A stretch of DNA of 64,000 bases from Salmonella enterica subsp. enterica serovar Typhimurium str. LT2 (GTDB taxonomy: Bacteria > Pseudomonadota > Gammaproteobacteria > Enterobacterales > Enterobacteriaceae): assembly GCF_000006945.2 (NCBI RefSeq), contig NC_003197.2, positions 186,001 to 250,000 on the forward strand. The letters are read 5' to 3'. Under the pieces are notes generated by a model that was given only the letters and a program-made list of their open reading frames with translations, was not told where the DNA came from and did no database searches. This document shows positions 1 to 9,015 of the stretch, piece after piece; within the stretch, counting starts at the first letter, position 1, and each line of letters starts with the position of its first letter. A program made the translations under genes and the position numbers.

Positions 1-2454
1 TTGATCAACCGCGTTCCTCCTGGCGTAGATGAAGCCGCTTATGTTAAAGCCGGTTTTCTCGCTGCTGTCGCGAAAGGCGACACCACCTCCCCGCTGGTCT
101 CCCCAGAAAAAGCCATTGAACTGCTGGGCACCATGCAGGGTGGTTACAACATTCATCCGCTGATTGATGCGCTGGACGATGCGAAACTGGCGCCGATTGC
201 TGCCAAAGCACTGTCCCACACCCTGCTGATGTTCGATAACTTCTACGACGTAGAAGAGAAAGCCAAAGCGGGCAATGAATATGCCAAACAGGTGATGCAA
301 TCCTGGGCCGACGCCGAATGGTTCCTGAGCCGTCCGCCGCTGGCGGAAAAAATCACCGTCACCGTTTTCAAAGTGACCGGCGAAACGAATACCGACGATC
401 TCTCTCCGGCGCCGGATGCGTGGTCGAGACCGGATATCCCGTTACATGCGCAGGCGATGCTGAAAAACGCCCGTGAAGGCATTGAGCCGGATCAGCCAGG
501 CGTTGTCGGCCCGATCAAACAAATCGAAGCATTGCAGAAAAAAGGCTACCCGCTGGCTTACGTGGGTGACGTGGTGGGCACCGGTTCTTCCCGTAAATCC
601 GCGACCAACTCCGTGCTGTGGTTCATGGGCGATGACATCCCGAACGTGCCGAATAAGCGCGGCGGCGGTCTGTGCCTCGGCGGCAAAATTGCGCCTATCT
701 TCTTTAACACTATGGAAGATGCGGGCGCGCTGCCGATTGAAGTTGACGTTTCTAACCTGAATATGGGCGATGTGATTGACGTCTACCCGTACAAAGGCGA
801 AGTACGCAATCATGAAACCGGCGAGCTACTGGCAACCTTCGAACTGAAAACCGACGTGCTGATTGACGAAGTGCGTGCCGGTGGTCGTATTCCGCTGATT
901 ATCGGCCGTGGCCTGACCACCAAAGCGCGTGAAGCGCTGGGGCTGCCGCACTCAGACGTTTTCCGTCAGGCAAAAGACGTGGCGGAAAGCAGCCGTGGCT
1001 TCTCGCTGGCACAGAAAATGGTCGGTCGCGCCTGTGGTGTGAAAGGTATCCGTCCGGGCGCGTACTGCGAACCGAAAATGACCTCCGTCGGTTCTCAGGA
1101 TACTACCGGCCCGATGACCCGCGACGAGCTGAAAGACCTGGCCTGTCTGGGATTCTCCGCCGATCTGGTCATGCAGTCGTTCTGTCACACCGCAGCCTAT
1201 CCGAAGCCGGTTGACGTCACCACGCACCACACGCTGCCAGACTTCATTATGAACCGTGGCGGTGTCTCTCTGCGTCCGGGCGACGGCGTGATTCACTCCT
1301 GGCTGAACCGTATGCTGCTGCCGGATACCGTCGGTACCGGCGGTGACTCCCATACCCGTTTCCCGATTGGTATCTCTTTCCCGGCGGGTTCTGGTCTGGT
1401 GGCGTTTGCCGCCGCGACCGGCGTGATGCCGCTGGATATGCCGGAATCCGTGCTGGTGCGCTTCAAAGGCAAAATGCAGCCGGGCATCACCCTGCGCGAT
1501 CTGGTACACGCCATCCCGCTGTACGCCATCAAACAGGGCCTGCTGACCGTTGAGAAGAAAGGCAAGAAAAACATCTTCTCTGGCCGCATCCTGGAAATCG
1601 AAGGTCTGCCGGATCTGAAAGTCGAGCAGGCGTTTGAGCTGACCGATGCTTCCGCCGAGCGTTCCGCTGCCGGTTGTACCATCAAGCTGAACAAAGAGCC
1701 GATTGTTGAATACCTGACCTCCAACATCGTCCTGCTGAAGTGGATGATCGCCGAAGGCTACGGCGACCGCCGTACGCTGGAACGTCGTATCCAGGGCATG
1801 GAAAAATGGCTGGCGGACCCGCAGCTGCTGGAAGCCGATGCTGACGCAGAGTACGCGGCGGTGATCGACATCGATCTGGCGGATATCAAAGAGCCAATCC
1901 TCTGTGCGCCGAACGATCCGGACGACGCGCGTCTGCTGTCTGACGTGCAGGGCGAGAAGATCGACGAAGTGTTCATCGGCTCCTGCATGACTAACATCGG
2001 CCACTTCCGTGCAGCCGGCAAGCTGCTGGACAACCATAAAGGCCAACTGCCGACTCGCCTGTGGGTGGCGCCGCCAACCCGTATGGACGCCGCGCAGCTG
2101 ACCGAAGAAGGTTACTACAGCGTGTTCGGTAAGAGCGGTGCGCGTATTGAGATCCCTGGCTGTTCCCTGTGTATGGGTAACCAGGCGCGTGTGGCTGACG
2201 GTGCGACGGTGGTTTCCACTTCTACCCGTAACTTCCCGAACCGTTTAGGTACCGGTGCGAACGTCTTCCTGGCTTCTGCGGAGCTGGCGGCGGTTGCGGC
2301 GCTGATCGGCAAACTGCCGACGCCGGAAGAGTACCAGACCTACGTGGCACAGGTGGATAAGACGGCGGTGGATACTTACCGTTACCTGAACTTTGACCAG
2401 CTTTCTCAGTACACCGAGAAAGCAGATGGCGTGATTTTCCAGACTGCGGTTTAA
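1..2454 (+). CDS. acnB: Aconitate hydratase B (5' truncated by window)
   Basis: Citrate/isocitrate interconversion in the TCA cycle, cytoplasmic, with a 4Fe-4S cluster. The window opens in frame at about residue 49 of a roughly 865-aa protein, so the TTG at base 1 is an internal Leu codon and not a start. The remaining 817 residues match E. coli AcnB nearly end to end: remainder of the HEAT-like domain, swivel domain ([12 protein letters not shown]), then the catalytic domains. Cluster ligands are visible as GSCMTN (local Cys662) and GCSLCMGN (local Cys721 and Cys724). In E. coli the apo-enzyme also binds mRNA, so a regulatory role is likely here by homology. The gene is intact to its TAA and is followed directly by a terminator. 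Confidence 0.98.
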   Translation: MINRVPPGVDEAAYVKAGFLAAVAKGDTTSPLVSPEKAIELLGTMQGGYNIHPLIDALDDAKLAPIAAKALSHTLLMFDNFYDVEEKAKAGNEYAKQVMQSWADAEWFLSRPPLAEKITVTVFKVTGETNTDDLSPAPDAWSRPDIPLHAQAMLKNAREGIEPDQPGVVGPIKQIEALQKKGYPLAYVGDVVGTGSSRKSATNSVLWFMGDDIPNVPNKRGGGLCLGGKIAPIFFNTMEDAGALPIEVDVSNLNMGDVIDVYPYKGEVRNHETGELLATFELKTDVLIDEVRAGGRIPLIIGRGLTTKAREALGLPHSDVFRQAKDVAESSRGFSLAQKMVGRACGVKGIRPGAYCEPKMTSVGSQDTTGPMTRDELKDLACLGFSADLVMQSFCHTAAYPKPVDVTTHHTLPDFIMNRGGVSLRPGDGVIHSWLNRMLLPDTVGTGGDSHTRFPIGISFPAGSGLVAFAAATGVMPLDMPESVLVRFKGKMQPGITLRDLVHAIPLYAIKQGLLTVEKKGKKNIFSGRILEIEGLPDLKVEQAFELTDASAERSAAGCTIKLNKEPIVEYLTSNIVLLKWMIAEGYGDRRTLERRIQGMEKWLADPQLLEADADAEYAAVIDIDLADIKEPILCAPNDPDDARLLSDVQGEKIDEVFIGSCMTNIGHFRAAGKLLDNHKGQLPTRLWVAPPTRMDAAQLTEEGYYSVFGKSGARIEIPGCSLCMGNQARVADGATVVSTSTRNFPNRLGTGANVFLASAELAAVAALIGKLPTPEEYQTYVAQVDKTAVDTYRYLNFDQLSQYTEKADGVIFQTAV

Positions 2455-2464
2455 TTTACATTTT

Positions 2465-2490
2465 AAGGGGGCTAATTGCCCCCTTTTTAT
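2465..2490 (+). terminator. Rho-independent terminator of acnB
   Basis: GGGGGC (2467-2472), loop TAATT, GCCCCC (2478-2483), then five T residues. It starts 12 bases after the acnB stop. The hairpin also lies just beyond the end of the convergent HNH gene. Confidence 0.9.
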
Positions 2491-2514
2491 TCATATTATA
2501 TGTTTCTGTATTTT

Positions 2515-3357
2515 CTATCTTTTTAAGATGTTGCGTATTTTTATTTTAGCTTCTTCATATTGTAGGTTTTCCTCTCTTAAGTATATATGAACAGCTTTGT
2601 GACAATTTGGGCAAAGTAATGCAAAGTCAGTTTTCAATATTCTGTGCTCACCGGTAAAAGTATGTATTGGTATTTTGTGGTGGGCCTCAATATAGTTTTT
2701 ACCATATTTATCTAAGAATTTAATCTCACAAATATCACAAACCCATTGCGAGTTATCTTTTATTTCATCTATTATTTTTCTATTCCGCTCAGATAACATA
2801 TGAGTTATGTATTTAATTTTTCCTTCAGTGTGCTCGTTTTTATACAAAATGACGTCATCATTGTCACTATTCTTATCATTTAGACTTGGGAAACTTATCA
2901 TTTTTTCTAAGATGACTGCTTTTTCTAGTATGTCTATGATTTTAAAGCATCCCTGAAATTCCCATTTGTTAGATGAATCAGTAAATAACAAAATTGGATA
3001 GTTGCTTATCGGTTGGTTAATTAGAACCCGGTTCGCAGAATCATTAAAGTTAATGATGCCTTTTGCTGCTTTAAATGAGTAAGAGTATATGGTTTTTTCA
3101 TTATTTTTCCAGCCATCATCAGCGTAAGAACCATCCTTTGTTTTTATTATTACTGCTTTGATATTGGGATGTTCTCCTATCCAATTTATTCCTTGTTGAG
3201 GTGTGTTTTTAATTATCCAATCCTTGCCTTCCCAATTTTCACTGTCATCTTTTTTAGATTTTTGGATGAGCTGGGATAAATTTTGTTTGTTAATTATATC
3301 TGAGATAGTTAATGAAAGAAGTTGAGATGGATATTGAATAAGCTTTAAGGTTCCCAT
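2515..3357 (-). CDS. HNH endonuclease family protein, putative modification-dependent restriction enzyme
   Basis: 280 aa. The C-terminal third is a zinc-type HNH nuclease: Cys207-x2-Cys210, EAHHK with His226/His227, then Cys249-x2-Cys252-His253. The preceding RNRKIIDEIK and following YIEAHHKIPI fit the McrA-like HNH branch found in type IV restriction enzymes. The N-terminal ~190 residues are beta-rich by eye and could be a PUA/EVE- or SRA-like DNA-reader domain, but I cannot assign it. An AGGA-type ribosome site precedes the ATG. Base composition is clearly AT-rich against both neighbours, and as far as I recall E. coli K-12 has no gene between acnB and yacL, which suggests acquisition. I recall LT2 calling this locus a putative restriction endonuclease (STM0159). 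The target is unknown. Confidence 0.8.
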   Translation of the reverse strand: MGTLKLIQYPSQLLSLTISDIINKQNLSQLIQKSKKDDSENWEGKDWIIKNTPQQGINWIGEHPNIKAVIIKTKDGSYADDGWKNNEKTIYSYSFKAAKGIINFNDSANRVLINQPISNYPILLFTDSSNKWEFQGCFKIIDILEKAVILEKMISFPSLNDKNSDNDDVILYKNEHTEGKIKYITHMLSERNRKIIDEIKDNSQWVCDICEIKFLDKYGKNYIEAHHKIPIHTFTGEHRILKTDFALLCPNCHKAVHIYLREENLQYEEAKIKIRNILKR

Positions 3358-3602
3358 TATATTCCTATACTATAAAGTGTATAATAATTATCATTATACA
3401 TGCTAGCAGTGTAAATTTACTACATTCATAATGATAGCATGGGACGATGCTACTTGTGGAACCAGAATGCAGATAACCCGATCTTCTTATTGATAAATTT
3501 ACGACAATTAGACGTATCCACTTTTTTTCCTCTACATAGCTGCGATAATTACCCATAGGTACAATGCAGCGGTGACGCATTGCCTTTGTAGAGGAACAGA
3601 TC

Positions 3603-3965
3603 ATGGATTACGAATTTCTGCGCGACGTTACCGGAGGGGTAAAAGTACGAATGTCGATGGGCCACGAGGTGGTCGGTCACTGGTTTAATGAAGAGGTTAA
3701 AGACAACCTCTCGCTACTGGATGAAGTAGAACAAGCCGCGCGTACGGTCAAAGGCAGCGAACGCTCCTGGCAACGAGCAGGGCATGAATACACGATCTGG
3801 ATGGACGGCGAAGAAGTGATGATTCGCGCCAATCAACTGGATTTTTCCGGCGATGAGATGGAAGAGGGGATGAGTTATTACGATGAAGAGAGTTTATCCC
3901 TGTGCGGCATGGAGGATTTTCTGCGGGTCGTCGCCGCGTATCGGGAATTCGTCAGTAAAGCCTGA
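3603..3965 (+). CDS. yacL: YacL, UPF0231 family protein of unknown function
   Basis: 120 aa, same length as E. coli YacL and near-identical through [12 protein letters not shown] and [16 protein letters not shown]. Acidic, soluble, no signal peptide or membrane segment. Purine-rich GAGGAACAG lies just before the ATG. No function is established for the family. The gene is flanked upstream by 245 bp that separates it from the oppositely oriented HNH gene, and downstream by a structured 3' region ending in a terminator. Confidence 0.95.
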   Translation: MDYEFLRDVTGGVKVRMSMGHEVVGHWFNEEVKDNLSLLDEVEQAARTVKGSERSWQRAGHEYTIWMDGEEVMIRANQLDFSGDEMEEGMSYYDEESLSLCGMEDFLRVVAAYREFVSKA

Positions 3966-3971
3966 CCCTCT

Positions 3972-4031
3972 CTTCGTTATTGTCCCACAACGCCAGTCGA
4001 CGGACAGTTGGGGGCGGTAGTGGAAACGAAG
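3972..4031 (+). other. Long nested inverted repeat in the yacL 3' region, candidate structured RNA
   Basis: CTTCGTT (3972-3978) pairs with AACGAAG (4025-4031); inside it CCAC (3985-3988) pairs with GTGG (4020-4023) and CGCC (3991-3994) with GGCG (4013-4016). The result is a nested hairpin of about 60 nt, followed 14 bases later by a strong intrinsic terminator. CAAC/GTTG gives an alternative inner pairing. It could be a 3'-UTR-derived small RNA or only an mRNA 3' stabiliser. Structure is seen; function is inferred. Confidence 0.45.
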
Positions 4032-4045
4032 TCGCCAAACATTCC

Positions 4046-4069
4046 AGCCGGGAGTATCCCGGCTTTTTT
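4046..4069 (+). terminator. Rho-independent terminator after yacL
   Basis: AGCCGGGA (4046-4053), loop GTA, TCCCGGCT (4057-4064), followed by a T run. Perfect 8-bp stem. Confidence 0.92.
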
Positions 4070-4126
4070 ATAGCAGAATGATTTTTTGATTTTTATTAAT
4101 CATTTTAAAACTGTGATCTGACGCGT

Positions 4127-4175
4127 TTGTGATCTTAATTTGATTGAATATAATCGTTATGATTTTATTCAATCA
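4127..4175 (+). promoter_or_regulatory. Promoter and dyad operator of the acid-sugar operon
   Basis: TTGTGA (4127-4132), 16-bp spacer, TATAAT (4149-4154). A perfect 10-bp inverted repeat, TGATTGAATA (4141-4150) and TATTCAATCA (4166-4175), overlaps the -10 and the expected transcription start. That is where a repressor would block transcription; the DeoR-type protein encoded at the end of the operon is the obvious candidate (inference). It also rules against a start codon at the TTG at 4140. Confidence 0.65.
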
Positions 4176-4199
4176 CAACAAGCAACAGGCGGTAAGACC

Positions 4200-5153
4200 A
4201 TGAACATCAAAAAAGCAATAGAGCGCGTACCCGGCGGCATGATGGTCGTACCGCTCGTTATTGGCGCAGTCATTAACACCTTCGCCCCGCAGGCGCTTGA
4301 GATCGGCGGTTTTACCACTGCCTTATTTAAAAACGGCGCGGCACCGCTGATTGGCGCTTTTCTGCTGTGTATGGGAGCCGGTATCAGTGTGAAAGCCGCG
4401 CCCCAGGCGTTATTGCAGGGCGGGACGATTACGCTCACTAAGTTGCTTGTCGCCATCGGCATTGGTCTGGGCGTGGAGCATCTTTTCGGCGCGGAGGGTA
4501 TTTTTGGCCTGAGCGGCGTGGCGATTATCGCGGCGATGAGCAATTCAAATGGCGGACTTTATGCTGCGCTGGTAGGCGAATTCGGCAATGAGCGCGACGT
4601 CGGCGCTATCTCTATTTTGTCTCTTAATGATGGCCCTTTCTTTACGATGATTGCGCTGGGCGCGGCAGGGATGGCGAACATTCCCATTATGGCGCTGGTG
4701 GCGGTGCTGGTTCCGCTGGTTGTCGGCATGATCCTCGGCAATCTTGATCCTCATATGCGCGATTTTTTGACCAAAGGCGGCCCGCTGCTCATTCCTTTCT
4801 TTGCTTTTGCGCTGGGGGCGGGCATCAATCTGGAAATGTTACTGCAAGGCGGACTTGCCGGAATTCTGCTCGGCGTGCTGACAACGTTCGTTGGCGGTTT
4901 CTTTAATATTCGCGCAGATCGTCTGGTTGGCGGAACTGGCATTGCCGGGGCGGCGGCCTCCAGCACCGCGGGTAATGCCGTTGCGACGCCGCTGGCTATT
5001 GCGCAGGCCGACCCTTCGCTCGCCGAGGTGGCCGCTGCTGCCGCTCCGCTGATTGCCGCCTCGGTGATCACCACGGCAATCCTGACGCCAGTGTTGACCT
5101 CCTGGGTTGCGAAAAAACAGGCGCGTCAGGCTTCTTTGGAGAAAAACGCATGA
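4200..5153 (+). CDS. kdgT: KdgT-family permease, probable four-carbon acid-sugar transporter
   Basis: 317 aa from ATG 4200, which follows AGGCGGTAAG. Hydrophobic throughout, about ten membrane segments, Gly/Ala-rich. MNIKKAIERVPGGMM and the later LIPFFAFALG match E. coli KdgT, the 2-keto-3-deoxygluconate/H+ symporter, but overall similarity is only moderate. The gene overlaps dtnK by ATGA and shares its operon with pdxA2, so its physiological substrate is more likely D-threonate or D-erythronate than KDG. The kdgT name is by family; the substrate is inferred from context. A longer reading from TTG 4140 would run through the promoter and operator and is rejected. Confidence 0.8.
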   Translation: MNIKKAIERVPGGMMVVPLVIGAVINTFAPQALEIGGFTTALFKNGAAPLIGAFLLCMGAGISVKAAPQALLQGGTITLTKLLVAIGIGLGVEHLFGAEGIFGLSGVAIIAAMSNSNGGLYAALVGEFGNERDVGAISILSLNDGPFFTMIALGAAGMANIPIMALVAVLVPLVVGMILGNLDPHMRDFLTKGGPLLIPFFAFALGAGINLEMLLQGGLAGILLGVLTTFVGGFFNIRADRLVGGTGIAGAAASSTAGNAVATPLAIAQADPSLAEVAAAAAPLIAASVITTAILTPVLTSWVAKKQARQASLEKNA

Positions 5154-6421
5154 AAATGATAGTTATCGCCGATGATTTTACCGGATCGAATGATACCGGC
5201 GTCCAGTTGGCGAAGAAGGGGGCGAGAACGGAAGTCATGTTGAGCGCGTCGCAAAAACCGTCCCGCCGCGCCGATGTGTTAGTCATTAACACCGAAAGCC
5301 GGGCGATGCCCGCAGATCAGGCGGCATCTGCCGTTTATGCCGCGCTTTCGCCGTGGTGTGAGACATCGCCAGCGCCGCTGGTGTACAAAAAAATCGACTC
5401 CACATTTCGCGGCAATATCGGCGCCGAAGTGACGGCGGCCATGCGCGCCAGTCAGCGAAAACTGGCCGTTATCGCCGCCGCGATCCCTGCGGCCGGACGC
5501 ACGACGCTTGAAGGAAAATGTCTGGTTAATGGCGTCCCGCTACTGGAAACCGAATTTGCCAGCGATCCGAAAACGCCCATTGTCTCTTCCCGTATTGCCG
5601 AGATAGTGGCGTTGCAAAGTGAGATCCCTGTGTATGAAGTCTTTTTGCAGGATGTCCGACGCGGCGGGTTAAGCGCCTTACTTACGGCTTATGCGGCTGA
5701 GGGCGAAGGGATTATCGTCGTGGATGCGGTGGAAGAGCGGGACCTGACGTTGATTGCGCAAGCGGCGTGTGAACAACCGTCGATGCCGCTGCTCGTCGGC
5801 GCAGCGGGTCTGGCGAATGCGTTGCCGGTTGAACTTTTTATGCAAGACCGGCAGCGGCTGCCGGTGCTGGTGGTGGCCGGTTCGATGAGCGAAGCCACGC
5901 GACGTCAGGTGGATAATGCGCTGTGCCGGGGACGTGCGGAGGTCGTGGATATCGATGCCGCGCGCATGGTGTCGGATAGCGCGGAACAGGAAATCGCGTC
6001 TGTCGTAGAGCAGGCCTGCGCGCTGTTAAGTCAGCATCGACATACGATTTTACGCACCAGCCGTCGCGCAGAAGATCGACAGTTAATCGACGCGTTGTGC
6101 GAAAAATCCGCGATGAGCCGTCAGCAATTGGGCGAGCGACTGAGCCAGCGGCTTGGCGTCGTCACGTTAAACATTATCGAGCAGGCGCGGATTGGCGGGC
6201 TGTTTCTGACCGGCGGCGATATCGCAACCGCCGTCGCCGGCGCGCTTGGCGCTGAAGGTTATCGCATTCAGAGCGAGGTGGCGCCCTGTATTCCCTGTGG
6301 AACGTTTGTAAACAGCGAAATTGACGATCTGCCGGTCATTACCAAAGCGGGCGGATTCGGTTCAGACAGTACGTTGTGTGACGCGCTTTATTATATTGAG
6401 GAGATGTATTGTGGAGACTAA
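5150..6421 (+). CDS. dtnK: D-threonate kinase (four-carbon acid sugar kinase, DUF1537 family)
   Basis: 423 aa, usual length for the family. The N-terminal sugar-binding domain opens with ADDFTGSNDTGVQLAKKGA and contains YKKIDSTFRGN; the C-terminal nucleotide-binding domain contains LFLTGGDIATAVAGALG. Members paired with PdxA2 phosphorylate D-threonate or D-erythronate at O4 (established for DUF1537). The ATG overlaps the permease stop by four bases and the gene overlaps pdxA2 by 11 bases, implying translational coupling. D-threonate is preferred over D-erythronate because of what I recall for Salmonella DtnK, not from anything in the sequence. Confidence 0.88.
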   Translation: MKMIVIADDFTGSNDTGVQLAKKGARTEVMLSASQKPSRRADVLVINTESRAMPADQAASAVYAALSPWCETSPAPLVYKKIDSTFRGNIGAEVTAAMRASQRKLAVIAAAIPAAGRTTLEGKCLVNGVPLLETEFASDPKTPIVSSRIAEIVALQSEIPVYEVFLQDVRRGGLSALLTAYAAEGEGIIVVDAVEERDLTLIAQAACEQPSMPLLVGAAGLANALPVELFMQDRQRLPVLVVAGSMSEATRRQVDNALCRGRAEVVDIDAARMVSDSAEQEIASVVEQACALLSQHRHTILRTSRRAEDRQLIDALCEKSAMSRQQLGERLSQRLGVVTLNIIEQARIGGLFLTGGDIATAVAGALGAEGYRIQSEVAPCIPCGTFVNSEIDDLPVITKAGGFGSDSTLCDALYYIEEMYCGD

Positions 6422-7394
6422 AACCGTTGCCATTACCATGGGCGATCCAGCGGGCATTGGGCCGGAAATTATTGTTAAAGCGCTAAGCGAAGACGGTCTC
6501 AACGGCGCGCCGCTGGTGGTTATTGGATGCCTCGCAACGTTGAAACGTTTACAGGCGAAGGGCATCACGCCGAACGTCGAGTTACGGGCCATTGAACGGG
6601 TCGCCGAAGCGCGTTTTGCGCCCGGCATCATTCATGTGATTGATGAGCCGCTGGCGCAGCCGGAGGCGCTGGAGGCCGGGAAAGTTCAGGCGCAGGCGGG
6701 GGATTTAGCGTATCGCTGCGTGAAGCGCGCCACCGAGTTAGCGTTACGGGGCGACGTACAGGCTATCGCTACCGCGCCGCTGAATAAAGAGGCGCTGCAC
6801 CTGGCGGGGCACAACTATCCGGGCCATACCGAGCTGCTCGCGACCCTGACCCATAGCCGCGATTACGCGATGGTACTTTACACCGATAAACTAAAAGTGA
6901 TTCACGTTTCAACGCATATCGCGCTGCGTAAATTCCTTGATACGTTAAGTACCGCGCGTGTCGAAACGGTGATTGGCATTGCTGATACTTTCCTCAAGCG
7001 TGTGGGTTACGTTAAACCGCGTATCGCCGTGGCAGGCGTGAATCCTCATGCGGGCGAGAATGGCCTGTTTGGCGATGAAGAGACGCGTATCCTGACGCCA
7101 GCCATTACCGATGCCCGCGCAAAAGGTATGGACGTTTATGGGCCGTGCCCGCCGGATACTGTATTTCTCCAGGCTTATGAGGGGCAGTATGATATGGTGG
7201 TGGCGATGTATCATGACCAGGGGCATATCCCGTTGAAATTGCTTGGCTTTTATGATGGCGTGAATATCACCGCGGGGCTGCCGTTTATTCGGACCTCTGC
7301 TGATCATGGCACCGCATTTGATATCGCCTGGACGGGAAAAGCAAAATCTGAGAGCATGGCCGTATCGATCAAACTGGCAATGCAACTGGCATAA
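6411..7394 (+). CDS. pdxA2: 4-phospho-D-threonate 3-dehydrogenase
   Basis: 327 aa from GTG 6411, with GAGGAG seven bases upstream; longer readings would run deep into dtnK. PdxA fold: TMGDPAGIGPEI at residues 9-20, GHTE near 138-141, STHIALR near 167-173, then YHDQGHIPLK and the RTSADHGTAFDIA signature. NAD-dependent oxidation of 4-phospho-D-threonate followed by decarboxylation gives dihydroxyacetone phosphate. It is a paralogue of the pyridoxine enzyme PdxA, whose gene lies elsewhere in enterobacteria (with surA/ksgA), so it should not be read as vitamin B6 synthesis. Confidence 0.9.
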   Translation: METKTVAITMGDPAGIGPEIIVKALSEDGLNGAPLVVIGCLATLKRLQAKGITPNVELRAIERVAEARFAPGIIHVIDEPLAQPEALEAGKVQAQAGDLAYRCVKRATELALRGDVQAIATAPLNKEALHLAGHNYPGHTELLATLTHSRDYAMVLYTDKLKVIHVSTHIALRKFLDTLSTARVETVIGIADTFLKRVGYVKPRIAVAGVNPHAGENGLFGDEETRILTPAITDARAKGMDVYGPCPPDTVFLQAYEGQYDMVVAMYHDQGHIPLKLLGFYDGVNITAGLPFIRTSADHGTAFDIAWTGKAKSESMAVSIKLAMQLA

Positions 7395-7403
7395 TTCCCT
7401 GTT

Positions 7404-8171
7404 ATGAAAGGACAACACCGTCTGGATCTCATTGTGGCGTATCTGAAAAACCATACGCTGGTTACGGTAGAACAGCTGGTTGAGGCGGTTGACGCATCGC
7501 CAGCCACTATCCGTCGCGATTTGATCAAGCTGGATGAGCAGGGCGTGATCAGCCGTAGTCATGGCGGTGTGGCGCTGCGACGTTTTGAACCCGCCCAGCC
7601 CACCACCAATGAAAAACAACTGCGATCGCCCGCTGAAAAACGGGCGATCGCACGCGTTGCCGCATCGCTGGTCAATGCTGGCGATGCCGTCGTGCTGGAT
7701 GCCGGTACGACAATGATGGAACTGGCGAAATGCTTAACCCATCTTCCGCTGCGGGTCATCACCGTCGATCTGCATATTGCGCTGTTTTTAGCTGAGTTCC
7801 GGCAAATTGAAGTGACGATTGTCGGCGGTCGTATCGATGACAGCAGTCAGTCCTGTATCGGTGAGCATGGGCGCAAGCTGTTGCGCAGCGTTTACCCGAA
7901 CATCGCGTTTATGAGCTGTAATTCATGGGGGGTAAAAACGGGCGTGACGACCCCAACGGAAGATAAGGCCGGGCTTAAACAGGAGATTATTGCTAATGCG
8001 CAGCGCAAAGTGTTGCTGGCGGACAGCAGTAAGTATGGCGCGCATTCGCTCTTTAATGTGGTGCCGCTTGAGCGCTTTAATGACGTGATTACCGACGTCA
8101 ATCTGCCGCCGTCAGCGCAGGTTGAACTGAAAGGGCGCGCTTTTGCGCTAACGCTGGTGCAGCCGGAGTGA
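7404..8171 (+). CDS. DeoR/GlpR-family transcriptional regulator of the acid-sugar operon
   Basis: 255 aa. N-terminal winged helix (residues about 5-58: [10 protein letters not shown], then [20 protein letters not shown] and HGGV, the DeoR signature), then the sugar-phosphate-sensing DeoRC domain ([22 protein letters not shown]). It begins nine bases after pdxA2, so it is the fourth gene of the operon; the ribosome site is weak. It probably represses from the dyad at 4141-4175 and senses a phosphorylated intermediate (inference). Confidence 0.85.
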   Translation: MKGQHRLDLIVAYLKNHTLVTVEQLVEAVDASPATIRRDLIKLDEQGVISRSHGGVALRRFEPAQPTTNEKQLRSPAEKRAIARVAASLVNAGDAVVLDAGTTMMELAKCLTHLPLRVITVDLHIALFLAEFRQIEVTIVGGRIDDSSQSCIGEHGRKLLRSVYPNIAFMSCNSWGVKTGVTTPTEDKAGLKQEIIANAQRKVLLADSSKYGAHSLFNVVPLERFNDVITDVNLPPSAQVELKGRAFALTLVQPE

Positions 8172-8189
8172 CAGCGCCGTCAGGCGCTG
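8172..8189. terminator. Hairpin between convergent deoR-type gene and speD
   Basis: CAGCGCC, loop GTCA, GGCGCTG: perfect 7-bp stem directly after the regulator stop and just before the speD stop. No T run on either side, so it may act bidirectionally but weakly. Confidence 0.5.
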
Positions 8190-8200
8190 CCAGTGGTGAA

Positions 8201-8995
8201 TCAGACCGCAGAAATATTGCGGCCGTAGTAAATCTCGCGCATCTCTTTCCACAGCGCGGCGGTGATCTCCTGGCGTTCGGTTTCAGTGAGATCTTCCGGT
8301 TTGGTGTGAAACATGTAGTGCTTAAGATCGAACTCTTTAAGCAGCATCTTGGTATGGAAAATATTTTCCTGATACACGTTTACATCCACCATGTCATACA
8401 GCGACTTCATATCTTCCGACATAAAATTCTGAATAGAATTAATCTCATGATCGATAAAGTGCTTCATACCGTTGACGTCGCGTGTAAAGCCGCGCACGCG
8501 GTAATCGATGGTGACGATATCGGACTCTAGCTGGTGGATCAGGTAATTGAGCGCTTTTAGCGGTGAAATCACCCCGCAGGTTGACACTTCGATGTCGGCG
8601 CGAAAGGTGCATAGCCCGCCTTCCGGATGGCTTTCCGGATAGGTATGCACGCAGATATGGCTCTTATCGAGGTGCGCCACCACGGTTTCCGGCAGCGGGC
8701 CGGGATGTTCGGTTTGATCGATAAGTTTCGGGTCGATCGGCTCTTCGCTCACCAGAATCGTGACGCTGGCACCCTGGGGTTCATAATCCTGACGGGCGAT
8801 GTTCAGGATGTTTGCGCCGATAATGGAGCAGGTCTCCGACAGGATCTCGGTCAGTCGGTTGGCGTTATAGAGTTCATCGATATAGGCGATATAGCCATCG
8901 CGCTCTTCTGCGGTTTTGGCGTAGCAGATATCGTAAATACAAAAACTCAGGCTTTTCGTCAGATTGTTAAAGCCATGCAGTTTCAGCTTTTTCAA
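8201..8995 (-). CDS. speD: S-adenosylmethionine decarboxylase proenzyme
   Basis: 264 aa, same length as E. coli SpeD. Makes decarboxylated AdoMet, the aminopropyl donor for spermidine. The proenzyme self-cleaves before a serine that becomes the pyruvoyl group: Lys111-Ser112 in [15 protein letters not shown]. The start codon is TTG (minus strand 8995-8993), not ATG; it is compensated by an exceptionally strong Shine-Dalgarno (next entry). Second gene of speE-speD, 20 bases after the speE stop. Confidence 0.96.
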
Positions 8996-9000
8996 TTTTT

Positions 9001-9012
9001 ATCACCTCCTTA
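9001..9012 (-). promoter_or_regulatory. Maximal Shine-Dalgarno of speD
   Basis: The minus strand reads TAAGGAGGTGAT, a 12-nt perfect complement of the 3' end of 16S rRNA. The AGGAGG core lies nine bases before the TTG start and the element begins three bases after the speE stop codon. Confidence 0.9.
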
Positions 9013-9015
9013 ACG

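Noticed and set aside
952..2046. 364-codon open frame antisense to acnB
   Set aside because: Shadow of a conserved, strongly codon-biased gene; His/Arg/Gln-rich translation with no family features.
3365..3604. 79-codon minus-strand frame between the HNH gene and yacL
   Set aside because: No ribosome site, no recognisable protein, overlaps the likely yacL promoter; treated as non-coding.
4140..4199. Upstream TTG start for the KdgT-type permease
   Set aside because: Would place the promoter -10 and the dyad operator inside the gene; ATG 4200 has a ribosome site and matches the family start.
6411..7394. pdxA (vitamin B6 synthesis) identity
   Set aside because: Linked to dtnK and a KdgT-type permease, not to surA/ksgA; fits the PdxA2 catabolic branch.
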